Below, in pieces: positions 9,689 to 22,181 of a stretch of 64,000 bases of DNA (within the stretch, counting starts at the first letter, position 1; each line of letters begins with the position of its first letter). The stretch spans positions 36,001 to 100,000 of the forward strand of contig JACLAT010000146.1 in the NCBI GenBank assembly GCA_018105865.1, given 5' to 3'. This stretch comes from Metaphire vulgaris (Eukaryota > Annelida > Clitellata > Crassiclitellata > Megascolecidae). Made by a program: the position numbers and the translations under genes. A model generated the notes under the pieces. It worked only from the letters and a program-made list of their open reading frames with translations. It was not told where the DNA came from and ran no database searches.

Positions 9689-12096
9689 GCAAGTAGTCAC
9701 TGTCATCGCGTAAACACATTCAGTACCATTGTATACCTTCTTGTTTGGACCTATGCATCCCTGTACGTATAAATGAAAGCATGTATGATTAAAGGAAAAT
9801 CTTGTATTTCTGGTATGCTTTAGGACCTAGGTTAGATATGTAATGATGTTATGAAAGGCGCCGGGTAAGATAAGGATGCCAACGACATCCTACGCTAATA
9901 GTAGTACACCGGGGACCGCCTTTCATATCATGAACCTTGCGCAATATGAACCTTTCCGGTTTGGCAAATATATCTCTTCTCCACTGTAGCTGTCTTATAT
10001 CTGTTTAACATGACCAAATATACGGGTATCAGGGCATGTTTTAACGTGCAGTGATACACAAAATGTGCAGTGATAAAATGGAAATGTGCAGTGATAAAAT
10101 GAAAATGTGCAGTGATAAAATGAGTAGTCATTTTTAAATTTTGACATTTTGTATATCGCTGCACGTTAAAACAGGCGCTGCTTCAACGTTCTACACTGTA
10201 AAACCGTCTGCTCATTAGAGGCGATATTATGTTCGCTGTATTATGTGTGCCAGAGCCACGGCAGAGTAGCAGGATCATCGGAGAATGTTGGTCCAAAGTC
10301 CACGTGAAGCTGCATGGGATGAGCTGTAACACAATCTGCTGCCTAGTTCACATGTTTAGCCGATGCCTCTCTGCGGGAGTCTGGAGAGCGGTTAATAGTG
10401 ATACACTGCGTCAATTGACGTACTCCGCCGTTTTAGGTAGAATCGAATCGCCGCTTCTCTAGTGCTAATTCGAATTTCAGAATATACGTTTAGCGTCTTA
10501 GCGGCAATATGTCTTACAATCGAGCCGCAAAGCGATTTAAACAAAGCGTATTGAACTTCAATAGACCACCAAAGATATGTACGGCCATGGGCGTCCGCAG
10601 AAATTTTTCCAAGGGGTGCAAAACGAAAAAATGGCGAAAGAATTTTTTTTTTTCATGGGGGTGCAAAACAAAGTTTTGTGACGAAAGAAACAAGCAATTT
10701 TACTTTTTTCATGACTCCACAATTTTTCCAGGGGGGTGCAATTGATGAGCTAAAACTCGCCTTCACGCATCTATAGGCCCTAATTTCAAAAATTTAATGT
10801 GGATTATAACCATGGACACTATTAAGAAGTGTATGGATGCAGAGGCGCCCACACAAGGGAGACAGGAAGCAAATACTTCCTAAAAAACTTAGGGGGGAGG
10901 AAATTCCCCCCTGAGTTTTGGTATCACGTTAGAGTAGTATATTAATTCGATAGGCCCTAAATGCCTGTGCAATTACTGGCTTTACTGCAGTGCAATTTTG
11001 TAACTTCATATAAGCTTACCGGTACTCAATTCAAGTTCAAGTTTATTATCAGGCATTCATAAAATTTTATTATGATTGTCACTTTTACGTAAAGTAATTC
11101 TTATGATGAAGAGTGCGAACTTCCTGTGAAATATAAATCATTTATAGCAAACCAATAGACTCACGTGACGTTTACATTCCATATTAGACTACTGCAACTT
11201 TTTCCACTACAGCCTTATATCAAAAGATACCAAAACTCAGGGGGGAACTTCCTCGTGCCTTTTCAGTGGCCGCCTCCAAACTCTGGAACTCATTGCCTCA
11301 ACATGTGCGTATTGCAAATTCATTACAGATTTTTAGAAAAAGATTAAAATCCCATCTTTTTGACCTGGCTTATCCACCATAGACTGTCACTCGTTTGCCT
11401 GGCCGGATACCCTGTATTTGACCTGGAACTTTAATTATTTGGATTTGGTGTGCCAACGGTTGATGCTCCTCTGCATTATGAAGTGGCGCTATAGAAGCAT
11501 AAGATTAGATAGATTAGATTAGATTAGCCTTCCAAAGACCTCCATCAACAAATTACAATCCATTCAAAACTGTTAAACGGTGCAATTATAACTGTTAATA
11601 ATTTGCTTGCTTCAGTCAGCTGCCTTAAGTCTAGTTATCCCTTTTGCAGCTGTTGCAGCTTTAATGCCTCTATTAAAAAATGATGTAGGTGTGGTTGTTG
11701 GAGAATCTAATTTTTAAACTAAATACTAAAAGTAACATTTATTTTATTTGCATTTGGATGTGGTCATATTGTCAATAGATAATTTGCAGGTAATTTTGAA
11801 TAGTTTGCCAGCGCAATTACTGCGATATCTCTCCATAGTTTCAACTTACATTTAATAGTGCTTTTGTGGCTGTTGGAATTGTCCAGAAATTAAGAATTAG
11901 AAGTTATTGGTATGAGACCTATCCTGGTGCCCCAAAGTGTGCGATGTAATGTCCAAAACGCACTGAAACTCACTACGAGCATCTATTGATTTCAAAAATT
12001 TTCCGGGGTTATGCCCCGGACCCCAGGCTTTTTCCATGAATTTGCGGGGTGGAGGTGTCAATGTCCAGTGTCGAGTCTTATACGGCTAGTTTTTCG

Positions 12097-12163
<67 letters not shown>

Positions 12164-15100
12164 TGATGTAGATACATCCCTGCCGGACCCCCGTTTAAAT
12201 CTTTGCGGACCCCCGTTTAGGGGTAGGAGAGGGAAGGGAGGACAGGGAAGGGGAAGCTGCTTCCAGCAGCCAGGGGGATGGGCGCCCCTGTATGGATGGG
12301 ATGGGAGGCAGGGACATAGATAGGCAAGGGCTTGGGGGCTCAAGACCCCCAAACCTGAAGTCGACCCCCTCCTCCTCCAAAGAATTTAATCCCAAATGGC
12401 GTTGCGGGCTCAAAACTTTTGTTGGTGCAATTATGCAGTCTTGAGGGATAAGCACCCATAAAACTAATAATTTTGCGACCCCTAATGGTAATGATTTCGT
12501 GATGTAATTAATTCGCTATGGTGCTGTAATGCTGTGAGCAGCGAGCCAATAAAATGTATTTTCCGAGCAATGTATACTAATTTTTGACTTAACACGCACA
12601 TAATCGAAGCAGAATTATTTAAAATTTACTAAAACATAAGAAATTACAGACATGGAACTTGGTAATATCAGACCTGAGATTTTGTGCCCAAAATGCTCTA
12701 AAAAACATGTACGAGCATCTACGATTTCTGAAATTTTTCCGGGGGAGAAACCCCTGGACCCCCACCTCAAGGGAACCGCGTTTAGCGCGGCAGGGTTTTT
12801 GTGCACTGATAAATTTTTTCTAAAACATTCCCTGACGGGTATAAACTACAAACTTGTGTTTTCGTAATTCAGTTCTTAGTATCCATGCCTAGGATGCAGT
12901 GCCCCGTGTAATCAATAACTTCGAAAACGATTTCTGAGAGCAATCGGACATTTCATGGTAAAATGGCAGTCAATTTTTACCGCCATCTCAATGATTCGCC
13001 TTCCGATTACGCCAAATAACGAACCTCTTCCTACCACCTGATGGGATTTTCAAGGTCAATATGTAGCAGCCCTCAATGCCAGACCAATATTGTGAGCACC
13101 GCCTGTGACTTATCCTTAGCAATGCATACGGCTCTGTGTACGTTGTCTTGAATACATAGATAAATAAAAGTTGATACGGAGTAATTTCATTCATAATATA
13201 ATTCCGTAACAATCATCTTTAACCCTTCAATGGGCGGGAAAAACATTACAGTTAAGGTCATGGGTTCATTTTTTACTCCAATGTGATTTCACATGTGTGA
13301 ACTTAAAATAGGATTGTTTCTGTTGTAGAACAACCGAAAATTAATAGAATGTGAAATAATTTCTTTGCAATAATTATTTAGATATGTCATTTGCCAAGTA
13401 TATGTGTACGGTAAGCCTTTTTGATTATCAAAAATATGCTACAGCTAATACACTTCTGCAGATTTAAATTCTTATTCAAGAATAAATAGTCTTCAGCAGA
13501 TTGTCCGAGAGCTAGTCCGAGCTCTTATCCTGGTACGCGTAGATTACTGTAATAGTGTATTACTCGGCCTCCTGGAGAGACAGCTCAACCGCCTCCAAAA
13601 TCGGTACTCACCGTTTCATCGCGGTTATTTTTCCGAGTCAGGTGGAACGAACATATCACACCGCTACTTCGCGATCCCCTTCACTGGCTACGGATCTATG
13701 AACGGATTGTTTTCAAACGATGCGTGATGTCTCACAAGGCCTTGCATGACCCGGGCTGCCCAGAATATATATCGGAACTGGTGTGCCGAACTTCGTCAAC
13801 TGACTAAAGTTGGGGACAGATCTGTCTCGAGGGGGAATCATTTACTTTAGAATACCCTCCCCGAGAGATCACTCAAGATAGGTTCGCACACAAAGTAAGC
13901 ACGCACCTATTTGAAATTTCATACTAGATGTCTCGCGTTCTTGACTATGACCTTCGCCAGGCAGATAGCGCTATATAAATTGTCGTTTAATAATAATAAT
14001 TGTCAGTCAATTTAAAAGTTGAACCAATTCACACAATACAAAAGAAAAGTTACATCTGTTGGATGTTGTAATAATGCTACAAAGCCTGGTAATTCTGATA
14101 TAGCCTAGACATGACGAACATAAAACAGTAGAATGCTCAGCACATGCATTTCTTCCGCACGCAGCATAGTGCAGTGATGTTTTCTTGTCCTCAGATCTTG
14201 AACAAACATGGATTTTGCTCTCTTATAAGGTGGTCCAATTGTGAAGCCAATGGATCTTGCTGTTTTTAAAGTGTTGTCAGTTTTAGACTGTTTTACATGC
14301 TGCTGTCTCAGTGGCCAACACAGAGCCTTTCCAAGTCGGTGAATGAACAGCCTTCTCTTGGTTACATTTTCGTCAGTATGAGGTCTGTGTTCCATGTAGT
14401 ACGTACGAATTTAGGGAAGCAATGTCAAATATGTACAAAAATTACAATTGGCCAACGTCCTGTAGAAAACTTTGTACTGAAGTTCTCCATTATCTGGTCA
14501 GCACAATTCGGGCTGCCCTTGATCTGACAAGGAAACAACTTCAGGTATAACATTCTTTGCATCATTTCCGCAAGTAATATCATTGTGCATGGTTGAGAAC
14601 ATCACCACTGCTTTGTTCTTTTTGGCTTTGCATGATACTGTACAATCATAGTCTCCATTTGCATTGAAGCCAAACAGTGTAGAGTATAATTCTCTACTCT
14701 TACATGCAACGAGTTCTTTGGGTACTTCAACTCTATTGGCGCGAATTGTTCCAACTACAGTGTAAGCTCATTTTCTTTTTCAGCAAATTCCCACAAAGCT
14801 GTAATTGTCTGTAGTTACATTACGTCCTCCACAACATAGAGGAGCCAACAAACACCACTTGCTGTCCATGATTGGTTGCCCGAGCTGCACTGTTGTCTTC
14901 TCTTATATTTTAGAATGCATCATTGTAAACAGACTAGATATTTACATCACAGCGCATCTACAGATTCACTCCATACCTAACGGGCTTTGAAGGCATGTAC
15001 TGATTGAATGTGCATCTTCCTCTAAATGGAGCAAGTCTTTCATCCACGGTCAAAAATGCACCTCGTATCATGGCACCAGTTACATTGTAAAACGGGAAAA

Positions 15101-18100
15101 AATAAATTGTGGCAAATACATTGTACGAAATGAGGTCATTTTCTACCCGACGCTGTTACCTGCAAACAGCTGAAATGGCGGCAAAGTCAACGACGATTTT
15201 CAACAAGTTATTCTGCCGCAATAAACTATTACATTTGACCTGAATTCTCATGAAAATCTGTTGGTTTTAAAGGACACGTCAGTTATTGAGAGTTGAAGAT
15301 ACAACTGGGGTTAAAATCGACCCCATTCCCATTGAAGGGTTAACACGCTATGCAACAGAAAGAAAGCTAAGCAGATAAATACCTTACATGTGATATTTGC
15401 TTCTATTGTTTATTAAAATTAAGTCGTGTTAAGTGTGCCCTTATACTGAGAAATTATACACCTTAGCTTATATTGAAACTTTTGTATTTGTTTAGCTTAT
15501 GGAAAAGAATTTGGAAGCAATTGGCCGTTAACGAAACATGAGAAAACGATTTTAGACGTCAATGAAGAAAGCCTAGTCGACCTAATTGATATTGATTCCG
15601 GTCTTCTAACAAACTTCTACTCAATGCAAATAATCAACGACAGACAGAGACAAACAGTTTCATCCAAGCCGACAAAGTTTCAGAGGAATAAAGCGTTGTT
15701 AGATATGCTGAGACGCTGCAGCATCAGTGACTACACAAAGGCAATCAAATGTCTTCGTGACACCAATCAAAGTCATATCGCAGAGATCCTAGAGAAAGGC
15801 GGTGGTACTGTATATTATTATTACTTCAAAACTGATGGTCTATAATCACTGTCTATAATCACAGTCTTGGATATCTTTGAAGTCATCTATTACCATTGAC
15901 TATCATCAATATAATCAATAGTGCATTCTTAATATTCTGTTTAAGTTATTTTACTAGAAGATAACTATCATTAGTAGCTATTGGTTACTGATATATATTG
16001 TAGTGTTTGTGAGGATTCATTCTGAAGTGGGAGATGAACTAACAGAGGACGAGATCATCGCTAACTTTGCTAACGTTCTACAGAATAAGCCGTTGGATGA
16101 ATCTCGTCGTATTTTAGAATTAACTTTAAATGTGATTGCGCTGAAGAAGACCAAAAGCATTATTATTTACATTCTCTGCAAAAGCGTAAGAGGGCTGTTG
16201 GAATTGAGAGACATGCAGCTGAAAGGGAAACTTCGACTTGAAGTGAAAAAATTCTTCATGCTCCTGTTGCCTCCACCCAAAATCATGGAAACAACTACGA
16301 GCAATCTTTGTGACATTACTGAGTCTATCTTCAAACAACTGCTTTATAAATCTCAGATCGACGATGTCGTTGCGAACTTTTCAGAAACTGAGTACGAAAA
16401 ATGCAAAACGCATTTTGCAGGTAAGCATGTTTAATTGAATATCTATAGTCAGGTAATCCTTCCTGTCAACTGTGTTTTTAAAAAAAGACTTTGCTTAGAA
16501 AGTTACAGGTTTCTGGTGTAAGGTGTTTGGACATGTAAGGCTGTATTTGACTTAATGCGACTGTGTGTAGTTTGAGTTTAAGCTAATTCCTGAAAAAACA
16601 AAAATGGTTGCTGCTCGACCCACCAAACCTTGGTTCGATTCTAATATTGCAGATACCAGACGCCGTCGTAGTCAGCTAGAAAGGCGCTGGAAGTTTTCTC
16701 GTTTGCCCTCAGATAAGGTAAAGTTTTGGAAGCAGTGTCAGCTTGTTCGCAAACTTGTCTCTTCAGCCAAATCAACATTTCTGGCCAACTTTGTCCTTGA
16801 AAATTCCTCCAATCCTCGGTCAGTCTGGCAATCACTGCACAAAATCCTACACAAGGACAAGGATACGGCTCTCCCAAACAACATTCATGTGTCTTCCTTA
16901 CCTGACACATTTCTTATGTACTTTTCGGATAAAATTGCTAAAATACGGGGAAAATTTTCTAGTATTGCTTCAACTGGGTTCTCTCTTCCTGTCTCACCGC
17001 CACCTGTGTTTAGTTCCTTTCAATCTATCACTCTTTCTGATCTTCACAGACTGATTTTTTCATCGCCGCCTACTCATTGTTCTCTTGATATACTACCAAA
17101 TTACATACTCAAAGAATGTTTTGATGTCCTTGGTCCAGTTATTCTGAATCTGATAAATCTTTCACTAAAAGAAGGTTGCTTTCCATCTTCCTTTGCAAAT
17201 GTTGTGGTCCACCCACTAATAAAGAAATCATCCCTGTGTCCAAATGACTTAGCAAATTACAGGCCTATATCCAACTTGAACTTTTTATCAAAGATTCTCG
17301 AGAGAGTGGTTGCAAATCAAATTCATGCCCATCTGTCTTCAAATGACCTTTTTCTTCACTTTCAGTCGGCATACTGTAAATATCATTCTACTGAAACTGC
17401 TCTGCTCTCTGTCCACGATCATATCATAAATGCAATAGACGATGGCAAGGTCACTGCATTCTGCATACTTCTTGATCTATCAGCAGCTTTTGATACTGTG
17501 GATCATTCCATCCTCCTACACCGTCTCCAACACTGGTTTGGTCTCTCTGATTCAGCACTGCACTGGTTCACTACTTATTTGAGTCCTCGCACTCAGTCTG
17601 TCTGCACAAATGGCACCTTTTCATCATCAGCTAATTTAAATTGTGGGGTCCCCCAAGGCTCTGTTCTTGGTCCTATCTTGTTCACTTTATACACGACTCC
17701 TCTTGGCTCATTACTGTCAAACCATCACCTAGATTACCACCCATATGCAGATGATACTCAGATCTTTATTTCATTTGATAAGTCTTCATCAGAATCTTCA
17801 TTGGAAACTATTTCTCAAGCATTCTCTCATATTCAGTCCTGGATGGATTCAAATTGCTTCTAAAACCGGTTAAAACTGAATTTTTACTTTTATGCACAAA
17901 GCCCCAGCTCAAGAAATTTGAATCTATAAACTCTATTAAACTTGGCGATTCAACAATTCCTGTAAGTAGTTCTGCACGGGATCTAGGAGTAATTTTTGAT
18001 TCCACACTTTCCTTCTCAACTCACACAAATAGCATTTGTAAAGTAGCTCACTACCACCTTCGTGATTTGTATCGTATTAGGAAGTTTCTGAATAAACCTG

Positions 18101-21100
18101 CATTAATGCTTTTGGCAAATGCCTTAGTGTCCAGTCGTCTTGATTATTGCAACTCCCTTCTTTTTGGCATTTCTAAATCAAACCTGGCTAAACTCCAACG
18201 AGTTCAAAATTCATTGCTCAGGTAGTTTCAAAACCCCAAAACGTGAGCACATAACCCCAGTCCGTAAAGGGTCTTCACTGGCTTCCAATTAAAGAAAGGA
18301 TAGACTTTAAAATCTGCCTTCAGGTATACAAAATACTTTACTACAAGGAACCCAGTTACCTTCTTTCAAAACTTTCTGTACAAGCAAACAAATACTCGAC
18401 CAGATCCTCGTCTGCAATAGTTCTCTCCATCTCCCATACTCGGACAGTTCTTGGTTCTCGTGCTTTCTCAGTGGCTGCCCAAAAACTCTGGAACTCATTG
18501 CCTCAGCATGTTTGCATTGCAGATTCATTACAAATTTTTAGAGCAAGATTAAAAACCCATCTTTTTGACCGGGCTTATCCACCATAGACTGTCACCCGTT
18601 TGTTAGGTCGGATACCCTGGATTTGACCTGGATCTTTAGTGATTTGGATTTGGTGTGCCATCGGTTGATGCTCCTGTGCATTAAGAAAGTGGCGCTATAG
18701 AAGTTTAAGATTAGATTAGATTAGATTTGTGTATCAATCAGGAATGCTGATTGGGAAGCGATGCACACGTTTTAAATTGTATCTACCTCATAATTTAATC
18801 TTTTACTGCATGTTCTTATGCAAAATGTGTTTTGTTACTTCTTTTATACAGTTTTGGAAAATTCCACCATCTCTAACACACACGTGAGTATTCTTGGTTT
18901 GACGCACAATCCGTGCTGCTTAATCAGATTTCTAAACTCTGTTGAAGAGGGAAAAGAGTCGTGCCATGTTACCTATCTTGTAGTTTGGAGATAAGTTTGC
19001 ATGTACTCTAAATTTTCGTTCTAGTCAAGACATTCATGTATAACGATTCTCAACTGTAATTGTCAAAACAGCATGTTAAAGTGTAGGCCTATAAATGTTA
19101 GAAAGCATTGATACACTTTAGGTACCTTAAAATTTTAATCTGTTTGAATTACATGCTAGAATAGGTGAATAAAATTTACATAAATAAAAATGATCTTGAG
19201 GTACTGAAGATGAGACAATAAATTTTCATCTGAGCCAATGTATTTAAAGTCTTGCAATTGCTAGAGTGTGCGTACCTTAAATCTTGAGACATATAATCAC
19301 GCCACATTTGATCAGACATTTGATACACTACACACTTAATCACTTGATTATTATTCACTTGGACATATAATCACCTGACAGTTAACCCTTTAACTGGGGA
19401 TCCCGGATATATCCGTCCATTTTACATTGAGTTACAGTTAAATACACGGTTAAGAGGTTAATAACGCATCTTTCATCACGTGAAGATGTCTACACTGGCC
19501 ACATGCGCCCGTGCACTTGAAGCTGGTTCCGTCGTTACGATTAAATGTGAACAAACCAGCTGCTAAGATGTATGGACTAAATGTGTTCCACATCAATAAA
19601 AAGCAAAACAGATTAACGACTTATATTTGCTGCTGACACCATAGTTAAAGAACATTAAAAGCAATCTTCAGGGTCTATCGCCTTCATAGTAATCTCCTGA
19701 TGATCTATTAGGATCTGAAAAACCGTGATGTAGCCTAGATAAGATAAAAATAGAAGTTTAGACTTGAGGATCGCTAATGAATTTTACGGGTAACTAAATA
19801 GAACAAATCCAATTGACATCTACGAAAAAGGCAAAATAAACCTCAGAGTAATAGGATATAGGAATGGCTAAGATTCAGCAGCAAGATATCCCCTCATTTT
19901 ATAACAGAATAGAACGAAGGGTGTTGAAAGATTCTTAACGCAGATTGTCAAAAAAGAATGAAGTTCAAGACGTGTGTAATAAGCTTCTAAGTTTGTTTCA
20001 GCTTAACGATTTGCCATTGGAATTATTAGACATCGTACTACAAAAATCCTTCATTAATTCAGCATTGAAAGAGGCTAACCAAACTGTCTTTCAAAAATGT
20101 GAAGATATATTTCGACAGCTAGCGACTGTTGATTGCTGCTGGTCGCAAAGGATGACAAGAAGAAGTTTTGAGAACGCAATATGGTCAAAGATTCGAAGTA
20201 AGCAAGCTTTCGAATCATTCTACATATATTGATATTTTAATTGACTCCTATTAATCAATATGCAGTTTATACGTACCAGTATTGGGCAAATCACAAATCA
20301 AATCACATTATCCAAATCAAAATCAATTGCAGTTCTTGATTCAAGCAATCAGTGAAATTTCTCAGTGGACTCTGCTTAACCCAGAATATCTATATGTACT
20401 ATAATGGTGACTCTGTTTAACCCAGAATATCTATATGTAGGCCTACTATAATGGTGATTTGGCTTCCAAATCGAATCCAATCAAATTACTGAATTTTTAA
20501 ATCAAATCTTTAGCTCCCAAATCAAATCAACCGTGGTGATTTAAATCGCGATTGAATCGAATCACGATTTGATTTTGCCCAACTCTGATACATAGAGTAA
20601 TTAATGGAAAAAAGCGGCCGAGTTGTGGTTGGATTCTTGTTTTTCTTCTTCAGGTGCTGTGTCCAAAGACAGCTTCCATACTCCAGCGTCGCCACTCCTC
20701 TCTATCTTTAGCTTTTATCTTTAGGGCTGAATACTTGTTTTTTCCGTAGTGTCGAACATCCACTCCAGTATCGATGTCCTTGGTCGCCCTTTCTGGGCTT
20801 TCCCATTCATCTTTCCTTCTAGTACTTCTCTTAGTAGGTTTGATTCTTCCCTCTAACCACTTCTTTTGTCTTGTACGAATAGTGTTAATTAGACTTTTCT
20901 TCACTTCTATCCACTTTCAGACTTCTTTGTTTGTTATTTTTTCCGTCCAGCTGATTTTTTTCCATTCTTCGCCAGATCCACATTTCGAATGCCTCTAGTC
21001 TCTTTATGTCTTCTTTCTTGAGCGTACAAGTTTCATAGAGTGTCACTGGACAGATCAGTGTCTTGACCAATCGTTTTTTTTCAGATTTTGGTTAAGATTC

Positions 21101-22145
21101 CTTTTCAGTAGTTTTCTTCTGCTCGTAAAGGCTTCTTTCCCCATGCAATTCTTCTCCTTATTTATTTATGACACTTGGCGTTTGCATCAAGCAGGCTTCC
21201 AAGATAACAGAATTTTTCTAACTGTTCTACTTCCACTCCATCAATGATTATTTTCACTTCTCCACCGTGTCTGCTGATTTTCATTGCCTTTGTCTTCTTT
21301 AAATTTATCTTCATTCCGTAATTCTTTGATGTTGCGTTAAGAGAGTCCATCAACCTCTGCAATCCATGGTTGGTGTTTGCCATAATTGCCTGATCATCAG
21401 CAAATCTTATGTCCCTTATCCTTTTTCCACACACCACTACTCCATCTTCTGTGTTCTCAAAGGCTTCTCTTATGAGTTTTTCTGTGAAGATATTGAACAG
21501 CAACGGTGGAGGGCATCCTTGTCTCACCCTTCTTCCCCGAGTTCCTGGTTCAGAGTCTTTCCATTCACACAGATGGATATTGATTGATTCATGTACAGGT
21601 TTCCGATGAGTTTTCTATCTCTGTAGTCTATTCCCATTCTTATGAGTGCCCTCATCAGCTTTGTCCAGTCCACTCTATCAAATGCCTTTTCATAGTCCAC
21701 AAAGCAGATGTAGATTTCAAGGTCCCTTTCTATGCTTCTTTCTCCCAGCGCCTAAGAATTCCTATTGTATCTCTGGTACCTTTGCCTTTCCTGAAACCGT
21801 ACTGTTCTTCACTGATCCCCTTCACTGCTTCTCCCTTTGTTGTAAGGATCTTCAAAACTATCTTCGAAGCATGACAAAGCAGGCTTATCGTTCAAAAGTC
21901 TCCGGATTCTTATTATGAAATCATAATTTCGCGGGTTCAATTCACTTCGCTTTTCAATTTAATTCGGCTCTTGATTTAGATCAATCGTAGATCTGCAAAA
22001 ATTCGTCTGCTTTAATGCCAGATCTCTGAAGCATAATAGCTCCAGATTGAGGAAGATTTCTCTTACAAAATCCCGGTCTTATGCCTGGTCTGGTGTCAAA
22101 TGAAATTATTATGTTATTATTATTATAATTATAATTATAATTATA

Positions 22146-22181
<36 letters not shown>

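Larger units (their letters stand above)
13223..15339 (-). mobile_element. Complete but dead piggyBac element
   Basis: Terminal inverted repeats CCCTTCAATGGG and CCCATTGAAGGG are flanked by TTAA on both sides (13219-13222 and 15340-15343), the diagnostic piggyBac target. The minus strand carries a decayed transposase. A LINE fragment (about 13497-14000) is nested inside. Unit B shows the unoccupied site at 50039-50042 (CTTTAACACGCTATGC), so the element arrived in unit A after the duplication. Confidence 0.9.

Noticed and set aside
12086..12352. ORF with poly-Tyr
   Set aside because: Translation of an AAT microsatellite; no conserved domain.
16604..17863. 419-codon ORF as a host gene
   Set aside because: Contains the reverse-transcriptase core (YADDTQIF) and sits in a LINE with a 3' repeat tail and an empty paralogous site.
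19944..20001. Earlier start of exon 5 at the AG near 19943
   Set aside because: The phase would not fit exon 4, and units A and B differ by one base here, as expected for intron; the downstream AG gives a consistent frame in both.
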